Assembly (NCBI GenBank): GCA_001804735.1
Contig: MHBC01000044.1
Coordinates: 1-49,675, forward strand
DNA length: 49,675 nucleotides
Reading direction: 5' to 3'
Origin: Legionellales bacterium RIFCSPHIGHO2_12_FULL_37_14
GTDB taxonomy: Bacteria; Pseudomonadota; Gammaproteobacteria; Legionellales; Legionellaceae
The notes beneath the pieces are model-generated. The model made no database searches, was not told the origin of the DNA, and saw only the letters and a program-made list of their open reading frames with translations. Every line of letters begins with the position of its first letter. Position 1 is the first letter of the stretch. Shown here one piece after another: positions 35,668 to 45,089 of the stretch. The position numbers and the translations under genes were made by a program.

Positions 35668-37140
35668 ATGCAAATCACCAAAAGCCAAGGCTTATACATA
35701 AACGGTGAATGGCGTAAAGGCCATGGTAAAGAGTTTCTATCTATTAACCCTGCTACTTTGCAAATTATTTGGCAAGGCAGGGAAGCTTCTAGTAATGACG
35801 TTAAAGAAGCCGTGCAAAGCGCGCATAAGGCTGCATTTTCTTGGCAGCAATGCACTTTTGCAACAAGAGTCGAGTATATTGAAAAATTTATTCAAGAGGT
35901 TAAGCGTAAACTCCCATTGTTAACCGAGACACTCTCTCAAGATACCGGTAAACCATTATGGGAAGCAAAAACCGAGCTTAATGCGCTTGAGAACAAGCTT
36001 AAGCTTTCTAGCGCAGCCTTTCGCACAAGAAGCACAGGTAATGTACAAGAAACCCAAGGAAAAGTTGAACGTCTTAGCTTTAGACCTTTGGGAGTTGCCC
36101 TCGTTTTAGGGGCTTTTAACTTTCCTATTCATTTAAGTCATGGACATATTATTCCGCTGCTTTTAGCTGGTAATACTGTTGTTTTTAAGCCTTCGGAACT
36201 TACCCCATTAATTGCTGAATGTATTATTAAGTGTTGGGATAACAGTGGCTTACCTAAAGGCGTTTTAAACCTTGTTGAGGGCGATGCTAACGTTGCTAAA
36301 AGCTTACTTAAAGAAACCTTCAATGGCATATACTTTACCGGGAGCTATAAGACAGGGCTTGCCATTCATAATACTTTTAAAGACAAACCAGAGGTTTTAT
36401 TAGCTTTAGAGATGGGCGGCAATAACCCTTTAATTATTACGGCCGTAAAAGACATCCAAGCAGCGGTATATAACACCATACTGTCTTCTTTTATAACAGC
36501 AGGCCAACGTTGTAGCTCAGCAAGAAGAATAATTCTGCCAAATACCTCTTTTGCCGATAAATTTTTACAACTTTTACTTAAGGCATGTAAAAGCTTAAAA
36601 ATTGGCCCTTATACCGATCTCCCTGAGCCATTTATGGGTCCTGTAATTAGCGAGCAGCATGCTCAAAACCACCTTAAAAGCCAAGCTCAGCTCTTAAAAA
36701 CTAATGCTAAATCTTTACTAGAAATGCAACTTTGCAAACAACAAGGCGCATTTTTAAGCCCAGGAATTATTGAGATCTATACCGCTAAACTTATTGATGA
36801 AGAAATATTTGCTCCTCTTGTTCAAATATACCGCTATGAGGATTTTTCTCAGGCAATTAAACTTGCTAATCAAACCGAATATGGCCTTACTGCAGGTTTA
36901 TTCAGCGACTCACAAGATGATTATGTAGAGTTTGCAAGCTCGATTAAAGCAGGGGTGCTAGCCTTTAATAGACCAACAACTGGCGCAAGCTCAGCTCTGC
37001 CTTTTGGGGGAATAGGAAAAAGTGGTAATCACCGCCCTTCTGCATACTTTGCCGCGGATTATTGCGTATACCCAATTGCAAGTCTTGAACAAGATAAGCT
37101 CGAAATCCCAGAAAACCTTATGCCGGGAGTAGTCTTATGA
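35668..37140 (+). CDS. astD: N-succinylglutamate 5-semialdehyde dehydrogenase
   Basis: NAD-dependent oxidation of succinylglutamate semialdehyde in the AST pathway. 490 aa aldehyde dehydrogenase: FNFPIHLSHGHI, Glu 248 in LALEMGGNNPLI, catalytic Cys 282 in GQRCSSARR, and AFNRPTTGASSALPFGGIGKSGNHRPSAYFAADYC typical of AstD within the larger family (positions about 432-466). Stop overlaps the astB start (ATGA). Confidence 0.93.
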   Translation: MQITKSQGLYINGEWRKGHGKEFLSINPATLQIIWQGREASSNDVKEAVQSAHKAAFSWQQCTFATRVEYIEKFIQEVKRKLPLLTETLSQDTGKPLWEAKTELNALENKLKLSSAAFRTRSTGNVQETQGKVERLSFRPLGVALVLGAFNFPIHLSHGHIIPLLLAGNTVVFKPSELTPLIAECIIKCWDNSGLPKGVLNLVEGDANVAKSLLKETFNGIYFTGSYKTGLAIHNTFKDKPEVLLALEMGGNNPLIITAVKDIQAAVYNTILSSFITAGQRCSSARRIILPNTSFADKFLQLLLKACKSLKIGPYTDLPEPFMGPVISEQHAQNHLKSQAQLLKTNAKSLLEMQLCKQQGAFLSPGIIEIYTAKLIDEEIFAPLVQIYRYEDFSQAIKLANQTEYGLTAGLFSDSQDDYVEFASSIKAGVLAFNRPTTGASSALPFGGIGKSGNHRPSAYFAADYCVYPIASLEQDKLEIPENLMPGVVL

Positions 37141-38465
37141 GCTACTTTGAGCTTAATATCGATGGTTTAGTTGGTCCAAGTCATCATTATGCAGGCCTTG
37201 CCTTTGGCAATAAGGCTTCTATGCAGCATGAAAGCCAAATAAGTTATCCTCAAGAAGCTGCCCTACAAGGATTAAAAAAAATGCGGCTTTTGCATTCTTT
37301 AGGAATTAAGCAAGCTGTAATGCCGCCTCCTTTAAGGCCCAACCTAGATCTTTTACAAAAATTAGGTTTTACAGGAGATAATGCCTCCATTCTAAAAAAG
37401 GCCTTTAAAGAAGCGCCGCGCATATTAAGCGCTTGTTATTCAGCCTCCAGCATGTGGCTTGCCAATGCCGCTACTGTAGCAGCAGCCCCCGATACTTTAG
37501 ATAATAAAATTCATTTTACTCCGGCTAATTTAGTCTCTAGCCTCCATCGTGCCCAAGAAAGCGCTTTTACATCTAAGATGTTGCGTTTAATTTTTTCATC
37601 CCCAGAGTATTTTGTGCATCATGAACCTCTGCCCGCTTCTTTAAGCTTAGGAGATGAAGGCGCTGCTAATACAAATAGGTTATGCGCAACATATAAAGAC
37701 CGAGGCTTAAATTTATTCGTGTATGGGCAAATAGCCTTAGAGAAAGCCAGTAAAAAACCTAAACTCTATCCAGCAAGACAGACTAAGGAAGCAAGTTGTG
37801 CACTTGCAAGAAATCACTTACTTGATGAAAAATTAACTTTATTCGCGCAACAAAACCCTAAAGCAATAGATAAAGGAGTTTTTCATAATGATGTAATTTC
37901 GCTAGCCAATGAAAACGTATTTTTAGTGCATGCAGAAGCTTTCTTAGATCAAAAAAAGCTTACCGAAACCCTCAAAAGTAAGGCTAATTTTGACCTTAAA
38001 ATCATGCAAATTGCCGCAACTGAATTAAGTCTAGAAGAAGCAGTTAAAAGTTATTTTTTTAATTCCCAACTAATTAGTCTACCAAATAAAACTATGTGCC
38101 TTATAGCTCCAGAAGAATGTAAACAAGAAGAAAAGGCTTATAAGTTAATAAATAAAATCTTAAATGATAAGCATAATCCTATAGAAAAAGTCGAGTTTGT
38201 CTTTCTTAGACAAAGCATGCAAAATGGCGGTGGGCCCGCCTGTCTTAGATTACGTGTTCCTTTAAGCCTTGAGGCTTTTAATGCTATGCATCAAGGGGTA
38301 ATAGTAACCCTTAAGCTTTTAGATAAACTAGAATCTTGGGTCAAGACGTATTATCGACGAACGCTAAGCTTTAACGATCTACAAGATCCGCAATTAATCA
38401 TTGAAAATCACCAAGCGCTAGCTAATTTAATGCCTATACTCAATATGAACAATATTTATAACTAA
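37137..38465 (+). CDS. astB: N-succinylarginine dihydrolase
   Basis: Releases two ammonia and CO2 from succinylarginine to give succinylornithine. 442 aa; opening ELNIDGLVGPSHHYAGLA. The catalytic triad fits E. coli AstB: Glu 174 in GDEGAAN, His 250 in FHNDVI, Cys 369 in GGGPACLRLRV (E. coli E174, H248, C365). Last gene of the M20-astA-astD-astB set. astC (transaminase) and astE are not here. Confidence 0.94.
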   Translation: MSYFELNIDGLVGPSHHYAGLAFGNKASMQHESQISYPQEAALQGLKKMRLLHSLGIKQAVMPPPLRPNLDLLQKLGFTGDNASILKKAFKEAPRILSACYSASSMWLANAATVAAAPDTLDNKIHFTPANLVSSLHRAQESAFTSKMLRLIFSSPEYFVHHEPLPASLSLGDEGAANTNRLCATYKDRGLNLFVYGQIALEKASKKPKLYPARQTKEASCALARNHLLDEKLTLFAQQNPKAIDKGVFHNDVISLANENVFLVHAEAFLDQKKLTETLKSKANFDLKIMQIAATELSLEEAVKSYFFNSQLISLPNKTMCLIAPEECKQEEKAYKLINKILNDKHNPIEKVEFVFLRQSMQNGGGPACLRLRVPLSLEAFNAMHQGVIVTLKLLDKLESWVKTYYRRTLSFNDLQDPQLIIENHQALANLMPILNMNNIYN

Positions 38466-38541
38466 GGTGATTTATTAAGCTCGCTAGCATTTCCTAAGAT
38501 TAGCGGTATAATTTTTTATTTGTTAGAGCTATTTGAAAGAA

Positions 38542-40134
38542 ATGATAAAGCTTTTAGTTGCCCAAATTAACCCAACTGTTGGCGCTATCGATTACAATGC
38601 CAAACTAATTTTAGACATAATTAAAGCGCACTCCAAGCAACATGATATTATCCTTTTTCCTGAACTTGCCTTAAGTGGCTATCCGCCAGAAGACTTGCTG
38701 TTACGCGATGAATTACATACAAAAATTAGTTATGAACTTAAAAAAATTCAGCGTGCCGCACCTTCTTGCCATGTAATCCTTGGTCACCCAGAAAAAAAGG
38801 CGGCAAATATTTATAATACTGCCAGTCTTTTTTTCCAAGGTAAACGTTACGTTAGCTACCATAAACAAAAACTTCCTAACAATGGTATTTTTGATGAAAA
38901 ACGCTATTTTACCGAAGGTGAAGCAAGGCCAGGAATTTTTACTTTAAATGATATGCGTTTTGGGATTTGTATTTGTGAAGATCTCTGGCAAGAAGGCCCA
39001 TTTGCAGAGCTTCTACAAGCAGATATTCAAGTTTTATTAGCTTTAAATGCTTCGCCGTTTGACCAAGAAAAATATGCTAAAAGGGTAAAGCTATTAAATA
39101 AATTAAGTAAAAATAAGCTAATGATAGTGTATGCAAACCTTATAGGCGGCCAAGATGAGCTGCTTTTTGATGGCTTATCAATGAGTTTTGATAAAACTGG
39201 AAAGCTTAAAACTAGAGCTAAAACTTTAACCGAAGACTTGCATAGCATAACTATCACCAAAAACACCATTAAAGGAGAGTTAAACCCTCTTTTAGCAAAA
39301 ACTGAACTTCTTTATAAAGCTTTAGTAGTTGCGGTTAAAGATTATGTGCATAAAACTAAACACAGCGCAGTGCTTGTAGGCTTATCAGGTGGCATTGATT
39401 CTGCGCTTACTTTAGCAATTGCAGTTGACGCTTTAGGTTGTGAAAATGTAACCGCCGTTCGTATGCCTTCACGGTATACTGATAGTATAAGCCTCATTGA
39501 TGCTGATCTCTTAATCCATACTCTAAAAGTTAAAAGTTATACTCTCCCTATTGAGAGTATGTTTAACGCTTCACTTGCTACCTTGCATGAAATTTTCCGC
39601 CAACACTCCCCCAATATTGCCGAAGAAAATCTGCAAGCAAGAATCAGAGCTTTGATTTTATTAGGTATTTCTAACAAGACTAATCAACTTATTCTAACTA
39701 CTAGCAATAAAAGCGAGCTTGCTATGGGTTACGGAACAATTTACGGTGATATGGCAGGTGCATTTAATGTGCTAAAAGATATATATAAAACCGAGGTCTA
39801 TCAGCTTGCAAACTATAGAAATCAACAATCTTTTGTAATTCCTGAGCGCATCTTAACCCGCGCCCCTTCTGCAGAACTTGCTTTTAACCAAAAAGATCAA
39901 GACACCCTACCACCCTACGATAGACTTGATTTAATCCTCAAAGAATTAATAGAAAACCGCGCTACTTTAAAAGATTTAATCAAGCAAGGTTTTCAAGAGC
40001 AAGAAATAATAAACATCCAAAAAACCATCCAACGCAACGAATTTAAGCGTAACCAAGCCCCAGTTGGCCCTAAAGTAAGTAAAGTAGCCTTCGGTCGCGA
40101 TTGGCGTTTCCCTATTTGTAATGGGTGGTTATAG
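38542..40134 (+). CDS. nadE: Glutamine-dependent NAD+ synthetase
   Basis: Converts nicotinate adenine dinucleotide to NAD+, using glutamine. 530 aa in two domains: nitrilase-type glutaminase with Glu in FPELALSGY, Lys in YHKQKLPNNGIFDEKR and Cys in GICICEDLW; synthetase domain with the PP-loop SGGIDS (282-287) and TTSNKSELAMGYGTIYGDMAG. An in-frame TTG nine bases upstream is also possible. The 3' end overlaps a nonspecific extension of the mntA frame. Confidence 0.95.
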   Translation: MIKLLVAQINPTVGAIDYNAKLILDIIKAHSKQHDIILFPELALSGYPPEDLLLRDELHTKISYELKKIQRAAPSCHVILGHPEKKAANIYNTASLFFQGKRYVSYHKQKLPNNGIFDEKRYFTEGEARPGIFTLNDMRFGICICEDLWQEGPFAELLQADIQVLLALNASPFDQEKYAKRVKLLNKLSKNKLMIVYANLIGGQDELLFDGLSMSFDKTGKLKTRAKTLTEDLHSITITKNTIKGELNPLLAKTELLYKALVVAVKDYVHKTKHSAVLVGLSGGIDSALTLAIAVDALGCENVTAVRMPSRYTDSISLIDADLLIHTLKVKSYTLPIESMFNASLATLHEIFRQHSPNIAEENLQARIRALILLGISNKTNQLILTTSNKSELAMGYGTIYGDMAGAFNVLKDIYKTEVYQLANYRNQQSFVIPERILTRAPSAELAFNQKDQDTLPPYDRLDLILKELIENRATLKDLIKQGFQEQEIINIQKTIQRNEFKRNQAPVGPKVSKVAFGRDWRFPICNGWL

Positions 40135-40181
40135 TATATAATTCTAAAAAAAGCAGTTCAAAGCTACGAAGGCAGCTAATC

Positions 40182-40577
40182 ATGCATACTGAAACAATAG
40201 CATCAATCTGTAAGCAAGATATTAAAGACTTACAGGGCGTTTATTTGTTTGGATCATATGCTAATGACTATGCAACACCAAAAAGCGATGTTGATATTGC
40301 TATCTTATGTAGAAAACGTTTAACGCCAAAGCTAAAAAATAAATTAATTATGAAATTAGAAGATTCACTGCATATGAATATAGATTTAATTGAATTACGC
40401 TTTGCCAACACTATTCTACAAGAAGAAATCCTTCTGACTGCAAAACGTATTGCAACGTTTGATAAGAAAATGTGTGAATTATTCGAAGATTATGTTTATT
40501 GTAGTGCTATGGATTTTCGTGAGTTTCGCAAACCCCATATCATGGAAATTATTGCAAGAGGTAGTGTATATGGATGA
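40182..40577 (+). CDS. mntA: MntA-type nucleotidyltransferase antitoxin
   Basis: 131 aa minimal nucleotidyltransferase. The signature G24-S25...S35-D36-x-D38 (GSYANDYATPKSDVDIAIL) gives the metal-binding acidic pair. MntA proteins of type VII systems add AMP to the toxin tyrosine to silence it. The start used has AAGG nine bases upstream; the frame opens earlier, inside nadE, but that part is not conserved-looking. It overlaps hepT by 8 bp. Pair assignment rests on both partners having their motifs. Confidence 0.88.
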   Translation: MHTETIASICKQDIKDLQGVYLFGSYANDYATPKSDVDIAILCRKRLTPKLKNKLIMKLEDSLHMNIDLIELRFANTILQEEILLTAKRIATFDKKMCELFEDYVYCSAMDFREFRKPHIMEIIARGSVYG

Positions 40578-40974
40578 TGTATTAATCGAAAAATTTGCCA
40601 GCCTTGAAAGATGCTTAACCCGCATTAAAGATGAATACTCTGCTTGTAAAGGCAATATTCAAACTGACATTTTGCGCCAAGATTCTATTATTTTGAATAT
40701 TGAGAGAGCTTGTGAGCAATGTTTTGACATGGGCCAAAGAGTAATTCGCCAGAAAAAGCTGGGATTAGCAAAAGAGTATCGGGATATTTTTACAATTTTG
40801 CATGCCAAAAACATTATTCCAGAGACCTTAGCAACACACTTAAAAAGTATGGTTGGATTTAGAAATTTAGCTATCCATGAATATACCTCCATAGACATAG
40901 ATAAATTAAAACATATTATTGAAAATAGGCTTAGCGACTTGCATAGTTTTGCTAAACTATTAATTACTTTATAA
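40570..40974 (+). CDS. hepT: HepT-type HEPN ribonuclease toxin
   Basis: 134 aa, all-helical HEPN protein. R98-N-L-A-I-H103-E-Y105 is the exact RX4HXY motif of type VII toxins: Arg and His form the RNase site, and the Tyr is the residue AMPylated by MntA. AGAGG lies before the ATG inside mntA. Its stop overlaps the gltX end by 6 bp. All key residues are present, so the pair looks functional. Predicted role: RNA cleavage when the antitoxin fails. Confidence 0.9.
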   Translation: MDDVLIEKFASLERCLTRIKDEYSACKGNIQTDILRQDSIILNIERACEQCFDMGQRVIRQKKLGLAKEYRDIFTILHAKNIIPETLATHLKSMVGFRNLAIHEYTSIDIDKLKHIIENRLSDLHSFAKLLITL

Positions 40975-42363
40975 CCACTGATTTAAAAACACATTAATCC
41001 TTTTTAAGCTGCGTTCTTTGCCAACTAAAACTAGGGTTTTATCAATTGATGGAGAGTTTGTGCTGCCTGTTAAGGCAACTCTCAATGGTTGGGCTACTTT
41101 CCCCATGCCTTGGCCTAAACTTGTCGCTACCCCATCAATTACATGATGTAAAGTAGCTTCATCCCAAGTTTCGACCAATTTAAGCTTAGCTACTAGCAAT
41201 TGGAAAATTGGTTTTGCTTCCATAGAAAGATGCTGTTGTACTGCTTCTTCATCATAAATAACTTTATCATTTACAAAACAAATAGTTTTCTCAGCCATCT
41301 CACGCATGGTTTTACATCTTTCTGCCATAGCGCCAACGAGACTTGCTAAAGAAATTTCTGCATCTGGCTTAATGTCTAGTAAAGCATATTGCAGTTTAAG
41401 TTCCGCAATGATTTTCTCCCTAGGTAATGTCTTAATATAATGCTGATTAAGCCAGGTTAGCTTAGAATAGTTAAAAATCGCGGGGCTACGGCTTACATGC
41501 TCCCAATCAAAATATTTTATCATCTCCTCAAGACTAAAAATCTCTTGGTTTTGATGCGACCAACCTAAGCGAACTAAATAGTTTAATAATGCTTCATGTA
41601 AATAACCTTCTTGGCGAAATTCGAGCACGCTGACAGCCCCATGGCGCTTAGAAAGTTTTTTTCCATCTTCACCTAATAACATGGGCAAATGGGCAAACTT
41701 AGGTAAATTAGCTTCTAGAGCTGTGTAAATATGAATTTGCCTTGGGGTGTTGTTAATGTGGTCTTCGCCACGAATCACATGAGAAATTTGCATATCTATG
41801 TCATCAATAACCACCGCAAAATTATAGGTTGGCATTTTGTCTTGTCTAATTAACACCAAATCGTCTAACTCAGAATTAGCAACGACTATTTTGCCGTAAA
41901 CAAGATCGTGAAAGTTTACTTCACCAATCTTTGGAGTTTTAAGGCGTACTACAAATGGAGAATCTCCCGCTTTTAAGTTTAAATCGCGACAGTGCCCGTC
42001 ATATCTTGGTTTTTCTTTTGCGGCTAATTGGCTTTTTCTTAAATCATCTAAGCGTTCGGACGAACAAGTACACCGATAAGCCTTTCCTTCTGCTAAAAGC
42101 TTGTCACCAACCTCTTGATATCTATTAAGCCGTTCAGTTTGATAAATTGGCCCTATATCCATCTTAAGATTAAGCCAATCCATAGCTTCCAAGATAGTAT
42201 TAGTGTTTTCAGCAGTGGAGCGTTCTTTATCTGTGTCTTCAATACGTAAGATAAATTTGCCCGCATTTTGTTTAGCAAATAAGTATGAATATAATGCTGT
42301 CCTAGCACTGCCAACATGGAGTGTCCCAGTTGGGCTTGGAGCAAAACGTGTTATTGTTGTCAT
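40969..42363 (-). CDS. gltX: Glutamyl-tRNA synthetase
   Basis: Charges tRNA-Glu. 464 aa, class I: HIGH-type motif HVGS in RFAPSPTGTLHVGSARTA, KMSKS-type motif KLSKRHG, and the CxC...C zinc-region relic YRCTCSSERLDDL. AGGAAAG about 11 bases before the ATG. Divergent from the BarA gene across a 53-bp intergenic region. Confidence 0.95.
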   Translation of the reverse strand: MTTITRFAPSPTGTLHVGSARTALYSYLFAKQNAGKFILRIEDTDKERSTAENTNTILEAMDWLNLKMDIGPIYQTERLNRYQEVGDKLLAEGKAYRCTCSSERLDDLRKSQLAAKEKPRYDGHCRDLNLKAGDSPFVVRLKTPKIGEVNFHDLVYGKIVVANSELDDLVLIRQDKMPTYNFAVVIDDIDMQISHVIRGEDHINNTPRQIHIYTALEANLPKFAHLPMLLGEDGKKLSKRHGAVSVLEFRQEGYLHEALLNYLVRLGWSHQNQEIFSLEEMIKYFDWEHVSRSPAIFNYSKLTWLNQHYIKTLPREKIIAELKLQYALLDIKPDAEISLASLVGAMAERCKTMREMAEKTICFVNDKVIYDEEAVQQHLSMEAKPIFQLLVAKLKLVETWDEATLHHVIDGVATSLGQGMGKVAQPLRVALTGSTNSPSIDKTLVLVGKERSLKRINVFLNQWL

Positions 42364-42393
42364 ATTTAGCTGTCTTTCCTGGATAAAAATAGG

Positions 42394-42399
42394 TATAAT
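42394..42399 (+). promoter_or_regulatory. -10 element of the BarA/LetS gene
   Basis: A perfect TATAAT 17 bp before the preferred ATG, with no good -35 hexamer at 16-18 bp. The short divergent gap to gltX means the two promoters must overlap. Confidence 0.45.
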
Positions 42400-42416
42400 A
42401 TGCTAAGATTTTGTAC

Positions 42417-45089
42417 ATGGCAAGCTTAAGCTTTATGAAAATTCCTTCCTTCTCTTCTTTGCATTTTGCAACCCAGCTGCGCATGGCTACTTTATTGCCC
42501 ATCTTGATTATTACTTTACTATTTACTTATTTTTATACGAGCGAAGCTTTCAATAGAACCCAAGAAGAGCGTCTCCTTGAAAGCAAAAATTATTTAAACC
42601 AGCTTCTCCCAAGCGCGGAGTTTGCCTTAGCCCACAATAGCCTACCTATTTTGCAAGAACTTATTCAATCAGCCGCAACTCACCCTGATTTGCAAATACT
42701 AAGTATCTACAATGCAAAAAAAGAGCTATTAGCGTATCATGGCAAACCGCTCCAACTGCCGAAAAATTTACCTAATTTATTTCACTATCCTGCAGTCTTT
42801 AACCACAATAATGCCTTGATTGCGCCTATTTTTTTCCCCGGTACAACCAAGCCAATCCATGGTTGGATTATAATTAAGCTCGATCAACACCCTGTGCAAA
42901 TTGCTTATTATAAACACCTATTAACTGGAGTATTTATTGGCCTTATAGGGCTTATCTTAGCAATGATAATGCAAACTGTATTAGCTAATAAAATCTTACT
43001 CCCTATAGCAAGATTAAGAAGAAGTATGAAACAAATTTTGCGGAATGAATTTGAAACGGAGATTAAATTAACTTCTAAAGGCAGCCTTGGAGACATTGAA
43101 ACTGGCTGTCAGTATTTACAACAACAATATCTCAACAGCGTCTATGATCTAAATCATCAAATTGAAGTAGCTACTGATGATTTACAACAAAGTCTTGAAC
43201 TTTTGGAAGAAAAAAATATTGAGCTGTCCTTAGATAAGAAAAAAATTGAAGAAAAACTCCTGCAACAATCGGAGTTTATTGCAAATATGAGTCATGAAAT
43301 TCGCACCCCTATGAATGGCATTATAGGATTCACCCATGTCCTTTTAGATACCCACCTTAATGAACTCCAAAAAGATTATGTTACAACTATTAGCTCATCT
43401 GCTAAGGATCTATTATCCATTATCAACGATATTCTTGATTATTCAAAAATTGATTCAGGCAAACTCCTGCTTGAACAAATTCCCCTTAATCTACGCTCTA
43501 TTTTAGACGAAGTACTTGCGCTCGCAGCTCCTAGCATCAATAAAAAAACTCTAGAAATAATTGGGTATACGGAAAAAGAAGTACCAAAAATTGTTTTAGG
43601 CGACTCTCTCAGGGTTAAGCAAATTCTGCATAATCTAGTAGCAAACGCGATAAAATTTACTGAACAAGGTCATGTACTGATAAAAATTGATGTACTGCAA
43701 GAACAAAATGATCACTATTTACTTAGTCTACAAGTTACTGATACCGGTATTGGGATGTCACAAGAAGAAAAATCACGCTTATTCAATGCGTTTTATCAAG
43801 CTGATGCAACTATCTCAAGACGATTTGGTGGCTCTGGTCTTGGCCTACTGATTTGCAAAAAGCTTTGTGAAGCTATGGATGGACAAATTAGCGTTGAAAG
43901 CACTCCTTTAGCCGGCACAACTTTTACCGCTAAAATCCATTTTAAAAAGCTTGCTGCCTATGAGTTAGAAAAAATCAAGCCCCAAAGTAGTTTGCCTAAA
44001 AAAATTCTTTGTATAGATACTAAAGTATTATCTTTACAGGCTTTGGAACATGCTTTACTTGCAATGAATTATCAACCAGTGATACTAACAGATAAAGCAC
44101 GCCTTTCTTTAGTAATTGCCGAAAATCCTGATATTCAACTGACCATATTAAATATACATAATGAAGAAGAATTTGATTTAGATCTTTTCATGCGCCAGCA
44201 TCCTTTACCAACTCTATTTATTAGTAAATATCCGTTGACGCAAGCAGCCATTGATCCTAACTATACAATGTTACAACCTCTCCAAATGCAAAAACTTGAG
44301 GATAAGCTTTATAGCATTTTTCATCCCACAAAAGCTATCCATAGTCCTTCTACCAACCTTGCCCAATTACGCCAAGAATTAAAAAAACAATTTCCGAAAA
44401 TATTAATTGCTGAAGATAACCCTGTTAATCGGTTACTCTTAGACACCCTTTTATCTTTATACTGTGATCTTGATATTGTTCAAGATGGCGAATTGGCTTT
44501 AAAAGCATGTAAAAAGAAACAATACGATATACTTTTGCTAGATCTGCAAATGCCTAAGCGCTCTGGACAAAACCTGGCTTTTTATTTAAGAGGCAAACTG
44601 CCAGAATATAAAAATACTCCTATGCTATTTATTAGCGCAAATGCATCCGACATCCAAGAACAAACTCTAACTCAACTAAAAATTAGAAAATGTTTACAAA
44701 AGCCCGTAGATGAGGAAACCTTAATTCAAGAAATTTTACATGCCTTAAGACCTCCTGTTGCTATAGACTTTGAAGGCTGCATTAAAAACCTTTCGGGCAA
44801 TAAAGAACTAGCCAAAGCTTGTCTTAGCCAATTTATTGAAGAATTACCTAAAGACATTGCAACTTTTAACTTATGTTTACAAAACGCTGACTCACAAGGT
44901 TTAAGCGATGCGGCGCACAAATTAAAAGGTGCAGCAGGATTTTTAGCCATTCCCCAGCTAAAACTCCTCGCCCACGAACTTGAGCAACAAGCAAAAACCA
45001 AGCATAAAGATGAGTTAAAAGTCTTAACAAAAAGATTATTGGCTGAAATAGACCGCGTGATAGCAGAAGGATCATTTGGAGTTTTTTAA
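42417..45089 (+). CDS. barA: BarA/LetS-type tripartite hybrid sensor histidine kinase
   Basis: Sensor of the BarA-UvrY / LetS-LetA system. About 890 aa: TM1 near 22-42 ([19 protein letters not shown]), periplasmic segment of about 120 aa, TM2 near 170-190, HAMP, HisKA with His 293 in [13 protein letters not shown], HATPase ([24 protein letters not shown]), a degenerate first receiver, a true receiver with phospho-Asp 709 in [12 protein letters not shown], and an HPt domain with His 834 in [12 protein letters not shown]. The first receiver has Asn where the Asp should be ([11 protein letters not shown]). Start ambiguous between TTG 42411, ATG 42417 and ATG 42435, all with weak ribosome sites. 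The response regulator gene is not here. Confidence 0.92.
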   Translation: MASLSFMKIPSFSSLHFATQLRMATLLPILIITLLFTYFYTSEAFNRTQEERLLESKNYLNQLLPSAEFALAHNSLPILQELIQSAATHPDLQILSIYNAKKELLAYHGKPLQLPKNLPNLFHYPAVFNHNNALIAPIFFPGTTKPIHGWIIIKLDQHPVQIAYYKHLLTGVFIGLIGLILAMIMQTVLANKILLPIARLRRSMKQILRNEFETEIKLTSKGSLGDIETGCQYLQQQYLNSVYDLNHQIEVATDDLQQSLELLEEKNIELSLDKKKIEEKLLQQSEFIANMSHEIRTPMNGIIGFTHVLLDTHLNELQKDYVTTISSSAKDLLSIINDILDYSKIDSGKLLLEQIPLNLRSILDEVLALAAPSINKKTLEIIGYTEKEVPKIVLGDSLRVKQILHNLVANAIKFTEQGHVLIKIDVLQEQNDHYLLSLQVTDTGIGMSQEEKSRLFNAFYQADATISRRFGGSGLGLLICKKLCEAMDGQISVESTPLAGTTFTAKIHFKKLAAYELEKIKPQSSLPKKILCIDTKVLSLQALEHALLAMNYQPVILTDKARLSLVIAENPDIQLTILNIHNEEEFDLDLFMRQHPLPTLFISKYPLTQAAIDPNYTMLQPLQMQKLEDKLYSIFHPTKAIHSPSTNLAQLRQELKKQFPKILIAEDNPVNRLLLDTLLSLYCDLDIVQDGELALKACKKKQYDILLLDLQMPKRSGQNLAFYLRGKLPEYKNTPMLFISANASDIQEQTLTQLKIRKCLQKPVDEETLIQEILHALRPPVAIDFEGCIKNLSGNKELAKACLSQFIEELPKDIATFNLCLQNADSQGLSDAAHKLKGAAGFLAIPQLKLLAHELEQQAKTKHKDELKVLTKRLLAEIDRVIAEGSFGVF

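Noticed and set aside
40450..40569. Extended N-terminus for HepT
   Set aside because: These 40 codons lie within mntA in another frame; the ATG at 40570 has a ribosome site and gives the usual HepT length.
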